A stretch of 29,631 nt of DNA, taken from positions 1 to 29,631 of IMG/VR virus record IMGVR_UViG_3300023109_001535; one strand, written 5' to 3'. This document shows positions 1 to 7,420 of this stretch, piece by piece. The DNA is from a virus. Positions within the stretch are counted from its first letter, which is position 1; each line of letters starts with the position of its first letter. The notes beneath the pieces are model-generated. The model saw only the letters and a program-made list of their open reading frames with translations, was not told the DNA's origin and searched no databases. The position numbers and the translations under genes were made by a program.

Positions 1-554
1 CTGTAGACTGTATGCCAGACCACACCGATCTTGGATCTTGATATTTTTTTAGCGAGTTCGCTTTTCTTTGGTATCGCATAAACAATCGTATTAGGATGGA
101 AAGTAACATACGATTCTCCATCAATAGTATCTGTCGATAAATCTTCTGTAGTGTAGAGAAAATCACCTTGTATCACTCCTTCAATTCCCAACTTTGCGAA
201 TTCTGAAAGTGCTACTTTGAACTTAGAGTTGAGGTCACCTTTAATAGAACTGTCATTATCAATTTCTTGGGCTGTCTTATAAACTTTTGGATTTTTGTTG
301 AACACACCTTTCTTCGCAATGAAGAACTTACCATCTGATGGATCAATGCCTGCAAAGATTGCAGGTGCACCATCCCATTTGACTGATAAGTTTACGGCAG
401 ATTTAGAATTACCACCTAACATGTCTCTGATTGCACGAAGGTAATTAATTACGTTACGTGTGCCTGTTACTCCACCATCGATCACTGCATCTTCTGCATG
501 TGTCATGTGAAGGTTTTTTTCTTCGGATAGGACGAATTGACTAAAACGTTGCAT
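1..554 (-). CDS. Conserved T4-like phage protein with nucleotidyltransferase-like motifs (3' end outside window)
   Basis: The frame is open from ATG at 554 to the window edge, giving 184 visible residues; the C-terminus is missing. It starts MQRFSQFVLSEEKN and overlaps the upstream stop by one base (TAATG), so it is the last visible gene of the operon. Residues 59-62 are KWDG, followed by GKFFIAKKG at about 75-83 and VIQGDFLY at 127-134. This order looks like motif I (KxDG), the following R/K-x-G element and motif III (GE/GD) of the ATP-dependent DNA/RNA ligase and capping-enzyme superfamily. Similar proteins are, from memory, common in marine T4-like phages and annotated as unknown. That it is a nucleotidyltransferase is an inference. 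The motif IV and V lysines would lie beyond the window, so the call cannot be completed here. Confidence 0.6.
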   Translation of the reverse strand, partial: MQRFSQFVLSEEKNLHMTHAEDAVIDGGVTGTRNVINYLRAIRDMLGGNSKSAVNLSVKWDGAPAIFAGIDPSDGKFFIAKKGVFNKNPKVYKTAQEIDNDSSIKGDLNSKFKVALSEFAKLGIEGVIQGDFLYTTEDLSTDTIDGESYVTFHPNTIVYAIPKKSELAKKISRSKIGVVWHTVY

Positions 555-1657
555 TAGAATCTGATGTCCTTGTTAACTGTGATGTCTGGTTGGAGTCCAA
601 AGAACTTCAACACATTTGACATTTTACCACGAACATACTGAGTAGCTTTGCTGATGTAACCACCAACTTTACCCTTGACTGTCTGCAACATACGTCTGAA
701 TGAATTCTCGTCCAATTGTTCAGTTTCTTCTTTAAGGTTCGCATCCACAATAAGAGAAATTACAGACCAGAAATTATACTCACCTGTCTTCTTACCTTTA
801 AGTTTACGTGAAGATGTTTTGAAACGTGCCTGTAGTTTCATTTGATCTGCAATCATTTTGCAGTACGCATCGTCATTTACAGATGTAATTTTTGTTGAAG
901 ACCCACTATGATCTGATACTACCATAAACTCTGCCGCAGAATTACTGCCTGTTCCATACTTCATGAACCCAGACATTGCCTCACGTGCAAATTCTATTTT
1001 GAATTGTTCATTTGTTTGGAATAGTACGCCTAGTTCATTCATAATCGTCTTGTGTGCCGCCTCTCCTTGGTTGACAAGAGGGTTCTCACGAGATTTGATG
1101 AGAGGACGTAGTTGAGTTGGTGCCAGAGATGTGGTCACAAAATCCTCAAAAATCCCCACAACCTTTTTCAATTGTGCGGATTCTTCGATTTTAGATTTTT
1201 CCATCGCTGCATAAAATGTTGCAACTGATTCTGATTTACCACCAGACATTAACTGAGCCATTCCAATTTTCAGTGATAAACGTTTATTACCAATCAGAAT
1301 GTCACACTTAGGTGTAGTGTCTGTTGCACCATAAGTCTTCCAGAAACCAGTCAGTTTAGATTTAGCACGTCCGTACTGTTCTGCCTTAACATTATTACCC
1401 AACTTAAAATGGTCTTTAATGTCTTGTGCAATACGTTTACCCGCTTCGATGTACTCAGGATTCTGTAGAAGTAAGGTGTGTACTTTATCAGTAATACCTG
1501 CAGTTGAGGCATCGAAGGGTTGGTTAGTAATTGCATACCAACCCATAACGATTGCAGCCTCGAAATCTTCTGCTTTGATTTTAGATTCCGTGATGTAAGA
1601 TTTGTAGGATTTCATGTTCGAACTCAAATTATTTGTTGCTTTCGAACTATTTATCAT
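554..1657 (-). CDS. Conserved phage protein, possible PD-(D/E)XK-like fold
   Basis: This is a 367-residue ORF whose ATG overlaps the gp41 stop as ATGA, which suggests translational coupling. Residues 117-130 contain PKCDILIGNKRLSLK. The D119 ... S128-L-K130 spacing resembles the D-x(n)-(E/S)xK core of PD-(D/E)XK nucleases, and AQLMSGGKSES follows; this reading is inference only. The first 14 residues are low in complexity and M15 (ATG at 1615) begins MKSYKSYITESK, a plausible alternative start. A late-promoter-like GATAAATA lies across the first codons and would make a transcript that can only use the M15 start. No signal peptide or membrane segment is seen. I do not recognise a definite family. 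Its position next to gp41 fits a DNA-handling role but does not prove one. Confidence 0.7.
   Translation of the reverse strand: MINSSKATNNLSSNMKSYKSYITESKIKAEDFEAAIVMGWYAITNQPFDASTAGITDKVHTLLLQNPEYIEAGKRIAQDIKDHFKLGNNVKAEQYGRAKSKLTGFWKTYGATDTTPKCDILIGNKRLSLKIGMAQLMSGGKSESVATFYAAMEKSKIEESAQLKKVVGIFEDFVTTSLAPTQLRPLIKSRENPLVNQGEAAHKTIMNELGVLFQTNEQFKIEFAREAMSGFMKYGTGSNSAAEFMVVSDHSGSSTKITSVNDDAYCKMIADQMKLQARFKTSSRKLKGKKTGEYNFWSVISLIVDANLKEETEQLDENSFRRMLQTVKGKVGGYISKATQYVRGKMSNVLKFFGLQPDITVNKDIRF
1648..1655 (-). promoter_or_regulatory. Possible late promoter (GATAAATA)
   Basis: GATAAATA on the minus strand matches the NATAAATA late-promoter motif of T4-like marine phages. It falls inside the first codons of the 554-1657 gene, about 33 bases upstream of the in-frame ATG at 1615. 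It could give late expression of the two leftmost genes independent of gp41. The same 8-mer also occurs inside genes by chance, so confidence is low. Confidence 0.35.
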
Positions 1658-3063
1658 TGCAAACCACTCACGTCATCAAAGATATTCTTCTTTGTTTTCT
1701 TGAGTGCAGGTAGTTCACTAGGGAGTGCAGGTTTGGTAACCTGACTGTTATTGTCCATAGACTGACCAATATTATCCTGCGCACTTGGTTCGAGGTCATA
1801 GATCTTCATCTTGGATCGATCAATACCTACGAGGAACCTACGGTAATATCCAGTATCACCCCAACGGTTCTTCAACTGTTTCAACATAAGTTGTCCTAGT
1901 TCATCTAGTTCTTCTGTAGTCACCAGTCCTAGAATGCAGTCGGCAGTGTGCGTAATTCCCATACTCTCAGAAGTATTAGTAAGGTCAACGTCACTATTCC
2001 CATAGCCGTCACGATTGAACTGAGACGAAGTAACCACAGCACAATTAAATTCCATTGCAAGTCCACGTACCTCTTCTGCTATTGATTTTACAAGTGTGTA
2101 ACTATTTGCTGCGGCGGCACCTTTAACACGTGCGGATGCACAGATATTCAAATAGTCTACGAAGATAAGATCAGGTACAAACCCTTTCTTCATTCGCAAT
2201 TCATTCAACAGGTGTCTGAAGTGACCAGTATGTGCTGATCCTGTAGGATATTCTTTTACAATCAGTTTACCTGTCGTCTTAGATTTGTATCGTCCCATAC
2301 GTTTCTCAAACACATGACGTGGTGTAGTGGATACTTCATCCAACGTCACATCCATGATGTTCGCATCAATACGACGACCAATCTCTTCCTCTGCCATCTC
2401 CATAGTAATATAGAGGACATTGTTACCGTACATCAGTGCATTCGCCGCCATGTGACATTTAAGTAATGACTTACCACCACCAGTCGTGGCGAGTAGTACA
2501 GTCATAGACTTACGAGGCAAACCACCTTTGGTGATCTTATTCAGAATATCAATGTCAAAGGGAATGCGTTCTTCTTTTCGGTGATAGTACTCGTACCGAT
2601 CTTCGCTCTCTTCTAAGAAGTCGTGTCCAACACTTGTGTCGAAACTGATACTGAGAGAGTCAGATAGGAGTTGGGGGATAGAACCTTTATCAAGTCCTTC
2701 ACCTTCACCTTCAAGAATGTTGATTGACGAACGAATAGAGTTGTACAGATCACGATCTTGACAGAACCTTTCAGTCTCATCAATAAGAAACTGCATGTCT
2801 GTTGTGTCATCACGAGAGATACTGGATACTTCAGACTGAGCGTCTTTGTATTGATCCTCGTTCAAGTCTTTACGTTTGTCAATGGAAAGCTTGAGAGCCT
2901 CCACGGATGGAGGCTCCTTGTATTGTTCGACATACGTTACAAATGTTTGGAACACTTTACGTAGCGTGATGTCTTCGAAGTAATCTTCCTTCAGATATGG
3001 GTATACCTTGCGGTAGTATTCATCATTAAGAAGTAGATTCGATAAGATCGTCTGTTCTATCAT
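1654..3063 (-). CDS. 41: gp41 replicative DNA helicase (DnaB-like)
   Basis: This is the T4 gp41-type replicative helicase, a hexameric 5'-3' helicase that unwinds DNA at the fork with primase gp61 and is loaded by gp59. The N-terminal ~150 residues form the DnaB-like helical domain (EQTILSNLLLNDEYYRKV). The RecA-like core has Walker A ATTGGGKSLLK near residues 192-202 and Walker B DLIFVDYLN. The tail is acidic and polar. The frame also opens at a GTG at 3075; I prefer the ATG at 3063, which has GAG about 9 bases upstream, whereas the GTG has only an A-rich leader. Either way the start lies inside the end of uvsX (38- or 50-base overlap), and a promoter lies just upstream within uvsX. The stop overlaps the next gene as ATGA. 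About 469 residues is normal for gp41. Confidence 0.93.
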   Translation of the reverse strand: MIEQTILSNLLLNDEYYRKVYPYLKEDYFEDITLRKVFQTFVTYVEQYKEPPSVEALKLSIDKRKDLNEDQYKDAQSEVSSISRDDTTDMQFLIDETERFCQDRDLYNSIRSSINILEGEGEGLDKGSIPQLLSDSLSISFDTSVGHDFLEESEDRYEYYHRKEERIPFDIDILNKITKGGLPRKSMTVLLATTGGGKSLLKCHMAANALMYGNNVLYITMEMAEEEIGRRIDANIMDVTLDEVSTTPRHVFEKRMGRYKSKTTGKLIVKEYPTGSAHTGHFRHLLNELRMKKGFVPDLIFVDYLNICASARVKGAAAANSYTLVKSIAEEVRGLAMEFNCAVVTSSQFNRDGYGNSDVDLTNTSESMGITHTADCILGLVTTEELDELGQLMLKQLKNRWGDTGYYRRFLVGIDRSKMKIYDLEPSAQDNIGQSMDNNSQVTKPALPSELPALKKTKKNIFDDVSGLQ

Positions 3064-4084
3064 TGTGGTGCTCACTGTTTAATTTGTACTTGCGCTCAAT
3101 ATACACGTTAAATGCATCGTTGTCAAGTAGTTTTTCAAAGAATGCATCATCTTTTTCGATATCTTTCAATCGACGACGAGGTTCAATGATTTCTCCTGTG
3201 TCTAAGTCTACAAGGTTATACCAACCCTGCGTGGACTTAGCAATGAAACCAGCTTCCAATGCGAGGTCAAACAATGCCGACCACTTCTGGATGCCGCTAT
3301 CATATAGGACAGTGAATGGAAGTTTAGATTTCTCTTTGACAAATCGTGACTTCTCAATATTGATAGTGAACTTAAATCCTGCGAGATCTGTACCATCCTT
3401 CTCTTGCGATTTGGTAATGATAAAGATCTGGTTTGCAGAATAGTAGATCCCTGTACCACCAGACACGATGGCTTTTGGGAACATACCGATCTCTTGGTAC
3501 ACGTGGTTGATTGCAAGTAACGGAATGTTTCTCGCAGTTAACTTAGGCGTAACAATACGGAAGAGAGATTTGAGTGCTTTGGCACGAGACATATCGGCAA
3601 CTGCCTTCTCGTTCATTGCATCGTCAACTTCTTTCTTCGATGCGAGGTTACCAACCGAATCGATCATGACGAACACATTGTCATCTTTCTCAATCTGATC
3701 TAACCTCTTAGTAATATCGAACTTAAGTTCTTCGACATTCTCTACTGGGATATGGATCACACGATCCGTATCGATGTTGTAACTTTCTAGATATTCTGGT
3801 GTGATACCATATTCAGAGTCATACAATAGTGCAACTCCGTCTGCGAATTTATCTAGATAGGCTTTCATGCAGTACAAAGACAGTAAAGTCTTAAATGACT
3901 TTGATTGTCCTGCAACCACAGTTAAGCCTGGGATTAGTCCACCCTTCAATGACCCACTAAATGCAATGTTAACGATGGGAAGTTCCGTTTGAATAGGATT
4001 CTTCTCTTCGAAAAAACTGGACTTACTGAGGATTGACGAGGACTTCACTGCTCCTGATTTGAGCATCTTGTCTAAAAGACTCAT
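3026..4084 (-). CDS. uvsX: UvsX RecA-like recombinase
   Basis: This is the strand-exchange recombinase of T4-like phages, which coats ssDNA, drives recombination-dependent replication and repair, and works with gp32 and a UvsY mediator. The Walker A motif GQSKSFKT at residues 59-66 has the UvsX-specific SKSFK form. A Walker B-like VFMIDSVGNL follows, then AINHVYQEIGMFPK. The tail is acidic and polar. Length (352 residues) is close to the family norm of about 390, slightly short. It lies 3 bases from the preceding small gene and overlaps gp41, in a replication operon gp33-gp59-gp32-x-uvsX-gp41. UvsY itself is not visible in this window. Confidence 0.95.
   Translation of the reverse strand: MSLLDKMLKSGAVKSSSILSKSSFFEEKNPIQTELPIVNIAFSGSLKGGLIPGLTVVAGQSKSFKTLLSLYCMKAYLDKFADGVALLYDSEYGITPEYLESYNIDTDRVIHIPVENVEELKFDITKRLDQIEKDDNVFVMIDSVGNLASKKEVDDAMNEKAVADMSRAKALKSLFRIVTPKLTARNIPLLAINHVYQEIGMFPKAIVSGGTGIYYSANQIFIITKSQEKDGTDLAGFKFTINIEKSRFVKEKSKLPFTVLYDSGIQKWSALFDLALEAGFIAKSTQGWYNLVDLDTGEIIEPRRRLKDIEKDDAFFEKLLDNDAFNVYIERKYKLNSEHHNDRTDDLIESTS
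3098..3126 (-). promoter_or_regulatory. sigma70-type promoter inside uvsX, upstream of gp41
   Basis: On the minus strand TTGACA (3126-3121) is followed after 17 bases by TATATT (3103-3098). Both boxes are strong matches to host sigma70 consensus. It lies about 35 bases before the gp41 ATG, so it would give gp41 and the genes after it a separate early start. Confidence 0.6.
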
Positions 4085-4087
4085 TAT

Positions 4088-4399
4088 TTAATTTCCCTCT
4101 GCGATTTGCGCCAACTTTGCTTTGTAACTTTCGATCTTTTCTACACGATCAGGCCAGAAGATTGTACTCTTCTCTGGTGATTTGCATAGGTTGTCAAGGA
4201 AAGGAACAACTGATTGATACAGTTTCTCCAAACTTGCTTCCAATGCGATCTTCTCATTAGTGAGATCACTGAGTTGCCCTTCGAGATCGTCTGCGGCAGC
4301 TTTAGTAGCTACCGCAGTTTCTTTTACTGCTTCAATCTCATCATCGATGAAACTGAAACCAAAGTCGAAATCGATTATATCAGATGTCGATTTGTTCAT
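4088..4399 (-). CDS. Small conserved protein between gp32 and UvsX
   Basis: This 103-residue protein has an acidic N-terminus (DIIDFDFGFSFIDDEIEAV), a middle with heptad-like Ala/Leu/Glu spacing that suggests a coiled coil (about 25-65), and a C-terminal part with PEKSTIFWPDRVEKIESY. From memory, proteins with the DFDFGF start and the PEK-x-IFWPxR-x-EK end occur at the same place in other marine T4-like phages and have no assigned function. It lies 6 bases after gp32 and 3 bases before uvsX, so it is co-transcribed with the recombination genes and may act with them. It is not recognisable as UvsY. Confidence 0.75.
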   Translation of the reverse strand: MNKSTSDIIDFDFGFSFIDDEIEAVKETAVATKAAADDLEGQLSDLTNEKIALEASLEKLYQSVVPFLDNLCKSPEKSTIFWPDRVEKIESYKAKLAQIAEGN

Positions 4400-4405
4400 A
4401 CCGTC

Positions 4406-5347
4406 TTAACCTTTTGCAAGTTCCTTGAAGATTGATAGATCGTCGTCATCATCTACATCAGAAGTCGGTGCAGGGGCGGATTTAAAAGGTATGTCATCCG
4501 ACTGTACCTGTGCCGCTACTGGCGCTTTTGGTGTATAAGACGTGCTCAAGTCTAAACCATCGTCGTCATCGTCATACGAACTAGACGCTGTTGGACCTGC
4601 ATCTTCACCAAGATCTAACACTCTATATAGTTTTGTTTTCAAATCTGAATAAGACTTGAAGTTCTTGGCATCAAGAAGTTCTTGTAAAGAATGTTGTTGG
4701 TTGTAGATGGTTTCCAACTCATCATCATCTGTGGCCATTGCTGATGGCGCATCAAATTCTGACTTGTCGTAGTTTGGATAACCTTCGAACTGACGGATCT
4801 TCAGACGGAAGTTTGCACCTTCCCAGAAGTCGAATGGGTTCACTGGTGATTCGTCTTCGAACGTTGGGTTCATCAAGTCATTCAACTTGTCGAAGATCTT
4901 CTTACCGTATTGGTACATGAACACCTTACCTTCGTTCTCAGGATTTGCACCATCCTTGATCACTAAGATATTTGAAATGTACTTCAGTCGACGTTTCTGT
5001 TTACGTGCTTGCTCTTTATCAGAGTCGATACCTGAGTTCCAGAGTTTGGAATTGTACTCTGACACTGGATCATCTTGATTCAATGTAGTCAGAGAGTTTT
5101 CGATATACCATTGACCTGATGGTCCTTGGAAACCGTGATCCCAGATGCGTACAAATGGCATCTCTTCACCTGCAGGTTCAGGCAAGAAGCGAATGATTGC
5201 AAAACCATTACCCGCTTTGTCACGAGTTGGTTTCCAAAACTTTCCTTCATTAGGATCTGAATATGATTTTGTGGAAATTTTATCTAGCTGGGCATTCAAC
5301 TTATCAAGTGATGACGTGCGAGATTTCTTAAGTGCTGCGAATGACAT
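4406..5347 (-). CDS. 32: gp32 single-stranded DNA-binding protein
   Basis: gp32 binds ssDNA cooperatively at the fork and organises replication, recombination and repair. The N-terminus (MSFAALKKSRTSSLDKLNAQL) fits the basic cooperativity domain. The OB-fold core includes FWKPTRDKAGNGFAIIRFLP and later NPFDFWEGANFRLKI. The C-terminus is strongly acidic (DDDDD near 265 and again near 300) and ends DLSIFKELAKG, the usual protein-interaction tail. The whole protein has no cysteine, so the zinc site of T4 gp32 is absent. A good ribosome-binding site (AAAGGAG) lies about 8 bases before the ATG, after a 47-base gap from gp59. A sigma70-like promoter inside gp59 would give gp32 its own leader. Confidence 0.93.
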   Translation of the reverse strand: MSFAALKKSRTSSLDKLNAQLDKISTKSYSDPNEGKFWKPTRDKAGNGFAIIRFLPEPAGEEMPFVRIWDHGFQGPSGQWYIENSLTTLNQDDPVSEYNSKLWNSGIDSDKEQARKQKRRLKYISNILVIKDGANPENEGKVFMYQYGKKIFDKLNDLMNPTFEDESPVNPFDFWEGANFRLKIRQFEGYPNYDKSEFDAPSAMATDDDELETIYNQQHSLQELLDAKNFKSYSDLKTKLYRVLDLGEDAGPTASSSYDDDDDGLDLSTSYTPKAPVAAQVQSDDIPFKSAPAPTSDVDDDDDLSIFKELAKG

Positions 5348-5394
5348 ATATTGTCTCCTTTGTATAGCAGTGTATTACGTTATATTGCGATGTA

Positions 5395-5994
5395 TTAGAT
5401 GTCAAAGTGATTCTTGACAATAGTCTTGAACCGTTTCATATCTAACATCAAGAAAGGAAAATACTTCCTTGAATGATGTATTATATCAGATGCCACGAAT
5501 TTGTCAAGCAAATTCTGCTCCCAATACGAAAAAATATTTGCAATGTGTACTAGTATTGCAAATGTTTCCAGTGTTATCTTCTTCTGTAAGTACAGAGTCA
5601 ATACGACTGGGTGTTGACCATCGGTTACGAAGTTGGATTTCCAGTCATCTTCGAGATGCTTTAAGTCCGACTTGAAAGTGTAACCTAACGAATCAATTCT
5701 TTTCTTCCATTCGACGTACAAGATGTCGTCCTCTGCGATATCTCGAATCCATGCATTTGGGTTCTTGACTAAGTTTGCCAGAAGGACGTTCTCGTAATCG
5801 TCTTGTTTAGTTAGTTTTGCAAAGTAAAATGCATCAGGGCGACTTTTAAATGTGTCGAATGAGGCTCTTACTTTACCGTTATATTTATGAAAATCATAAC
5901 TTGGAGATGTGAAATGTTTCTTCATTGCAAGGTACTTTATGTACGCCGCATATGACTGATCATTCACATAACTCGGTAATGTCCTGTTGTTCAT
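5395..5994 (-). CDS. 59: gp59 helicase loader
   Basis: gp59 loads gp41 helicase onto gp32-coated fork DNA. The 199-residue, mostly helical protein has the expected features: an aromatic/basic N-terminal region (YAAYIKYLAMKKHFTSPSYDF, about residues 15-35), NPNAWIRDI in the middle, and a basic C-terminal end KRFKTIVKNHFDI. Position supports the call: it is directly upstream of gp32 and overlaps gp33 by 35 bases, the same gp33/gp59/gp32 grouping seen in T4. Length is close to T4 gp59 (217). Confidence 0.85.
   Translation of the reverse strand: MNNRTLPSYVNDQSYAAYIKYLAMKKHFTSPSYDFHKYNGKVRASFDTFKSRPDAFYFAKLTKQDDYENVLLANLVKNPNAWIRDIAEDDILYVEWKKRIDSLGYTFKSDLKHLEDDWKSNFVTDGQHPVVLTLYLQKKITLETFAILVHIANIFSYWEQNLLDKFVASDIIHHSRKYFPFLMLDMKRFKTIVKNHFDI
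5480..5507 (-). promoter_or_regulatory. sigma70-type promoter inside gp59, upstream of gp32
   Basis: On the minus strand TTGACA (5507-5502) is separated by 16 bases from TATAAT (5485-5480), with TGA just before the -10 as an extended -10. It would start a transcript about 125 bases before the gp32 ATG, matching the heavy independent expression known for gp32 in T4. Confidence 0.6.
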
Positions 5995-6211
5995 CGTTGC
6001 GTTTTACCATTCTCAAAACTACAGCTTCTGATCTGATCTTCTCTTTTAGAATAGAGGATTTTTTGATCACATCTGCAACTGATTCAATTTCTAGGTTATG
6101 CATCTGGGCATAATCTACTAGTGCATCTATGTAAGGAACCCCATTTGCGACAGCGTCTGCAATTGCGAGGTGTATTTTTTCTGGTGTCAGCGACACCACT
6201 GTTTCATTCAT
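5960..6211 (-). CDS. 33: gp33 late-transcription co-activator
   Basis: gp33 bridges host RNA polymerase and the sliding clamp to activate late promoters. This 83-residue protein has PYIDALVDYAQMHNLEIES followed by a basic helix (SSILKEKIRSEAVVLRMVK) and an acidic end, the pattern I know from gp33 of marine T4-like phages. It overlaps gp59 by 35 bases and follows the bilin reductase with a TAATG overlap. The NATAAATA late motifs in this window are the sites it would help to read. The call rests on position plus short sequence similarity. Confidence 0.75.
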   Translation of the reverse strand: MNETVVSLTPEKIHLAIADAVANGVPYIDALVDYAQMHNLEIESVADVIKKSSILKEKIRSEAVVLRMVKRNDEQQDITELCE

Positions 6212-6891
6212 TAATCTGAGATCTCCTGAAATAATATGTTATTGATATAATAATCTTTGTCCTCATCGGAGATACCCATGGCACGAATACTATTATGTAA
6301 CTGATCGTTCTTCTTTTGGTTGATACAGTAGTTGTTAAGGAGAGGTCTTGTTGGCATCCCCATCTCTACTGATTCGTCGTTCATCTTATCTAGATAATAA
6401 CATATTAATTCGGTGGTGGCAAGCAAAAACTGATCTGTTTCTTCTGCCCTTACGTTACCAACAGCCATCATGTGGTCACTGAAGATTGCTTCTGCCCACT
6501 CTGGGAGTTGACGAGGTTTCTTCCAAGTAAATTTATCTGCCTCTTTGTTAAAGTGTTGACACATTACGTGATCTTCTGTACACACTGGTGAGAAGTCAAA
6601 GAACGCACCACTGATCTTGTTAGGACCTGCAATGATGTCGCACCCAAGTATAGGCATATCAAAACCATTCTTTGGGAAGATGTTCAGATGTAGTAACCAG
6701 AGTTTACGTGAGTCGAGAATGTCAATCGTCTTGAGGTGACACTTCTCTACAACTTCACCAGTCCAGAACCTATCTGACCACCCAGTGAACTCTTGTACGT
6801 GTAATGGATTGTGATACGGATCAAGGTACTTGGTGAACAAGTCTGCAATCGTGTCAGAAAACTGTATGAGTTTTTCAGTGTTCTCAGTCAT
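6211..6891 (-). CDS. pcyX: Ferredoxin-dependent bilin reductase, PcyA/PcyX-like
   Basis: It reduces biliverdin IX-alpha, made by the adjacent heme oxygenase, with electrons from ferredoxin. Residues 64-85 match the PcyA active-site segment: His68 aligns with PcyA His88 and Asp85 (in GCDIIAGP) with Asp105, with identical 17-residue spacing. The C-terminal QKKND (192-196) matches the family KND motif. PcyA Glu76 has no acidic equivalent that I can align with confidence: residues 52-60 read HLKTIDILD. Loss of that Glu is a feature I recall for the phage PcyX group, which makes phycoerythrobilin. Length (226) fits. It overlaps the heme oxygenase by 8 bases and gp33 by 1. PcyA and PebS remain alternatives; a bilin reductase is near certain, the PcyX subtype less so. 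Confidence 0.85.
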   Translation of the reverse strand: MTENTEKLIQFSDTIADLFTKYLDPYHNPLHVQEFTGWSDRFWTGEVVEKCHLKTIDILDSRKLWLLHLNIFPKNGFDMPILGCDIIAGPNKISGAFFDFSPVCTEDHVMCQHFNKEADKFTWKKPRQLPEWAEAIFSDHMMAVGNVRAEETDQFLLATTELICYYLDKMNDESVEMGMPTRPLLNNYCINQKKNDQLHNSIRAMGISDEDKDYYINNILFQEISD

Positions 6892-7420
6892 TTTTACTCA
6901 ATTCTTCGAATGAACGAAATGCGAAATCAAAACAAATTCTTCCTTCATCTGCCATAGAATCATCAAGTAGTGTACGCATACCTTGAATGAGATCGTAACG
7001 ATCATCAAAGTCGTAGTACTTACCACTGCCTGGAACTTTCTTCTTAATCATCTGACCACCATGTAGATCACCAAAGTGTCTTACATATACGTGCGCAAGA
7101 AGCTTGTGATTGTCATGTTTAATAGTATCGATGTAGTTCACGTATTCGACAGTTGTATCCAGTGCATTTTCAATTGCACTCAGGTTTTCTAGTTCCATCA
7201 ATTCATGCATGTCTTCAAAGATTGCGTTCGCACGAAAGATGGAGTGAAACTTTGGATCAAGATCTACCACACCTTCTAGCGCACCGTAACAAATCATCTG
7301 ATTGAACAGATACAGTTGATAATCTTTCGGTTCAATATTTCCCGACATAAGTGCTGTTGCGAATGCAGATGTTTCTGCACGTTCATGATGTTCCCAAGTG
7401 AGTTTTTTCAAATTACTCAT
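6884..7420 (-). CDS. hemO: Heme oxygenase
   Basis: It opens heme to biliverdin, iron and CO. The N-terminus has WEHHERAE, with His12 as probable proximal heme ligand (HxxAE). The distal helix has FGDLHGGQ (116-123), matching the GDxxGGQ signature, with His where many family members have Ser. Length is 178 residues, short compared with about 240 for cyanobacterial HO1, which suggests a compact bacterial-type enzyme. The start overlaps the upstream methyltransferase-like gene by 4 bases (ATGA type) and the stop overlaps the bilin reductase by 8, so heme oxygenase and reductase are translationally linked. A perfect consensus promoter lies about 535 bases upstream. Confidence 0.92.
   Translation of the reverse strand: MSNLKKLTWEHHERAETSAFATALMSGNIEPKDYQLYLFNQMICYGALEGVVDLDPKFHSIFRANAIFEDMHELMELENLSAIENALDTTVEYVNYIDTIKHDNHKLLAHVYVRHFGDLHGGQMIKKKVPGSGKYYDFDDRYDLIQGMRTLLDDSMADEGRICFDFAFRSFEELSKND

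Noticed and set aside
1069-1097. TTGACA on the plus strand inside the 554-1657 gene
   Set aside because: No acceptable -10 at the right distance and no plus-strand gene downstream.
3063-3075. GTG at 3075 as the gp41 start
   Set aside because: Only an A-rich leader without a ribosome-binding site stands before it; the ATG at 3063 has GAG at a usual distance and gives the more usual gp41 N-terminus.
4088-4399. Reading the 103-residue gene as UvsY
   Set aside because: UvsY would fit the neighbourhood, but the acidic DFDFGF start and PEK...WPDR end do not resemble UvsY.
5882-5889. CATAAATA on the minus strand inside gp59; similar 8-mers at 12878-12885, 19567-19574 and near 21345
   Set aside because: All lie deep in genes and far from any downstream start. 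They show that the motif occurs by chance and limit the weight of isolated matches.
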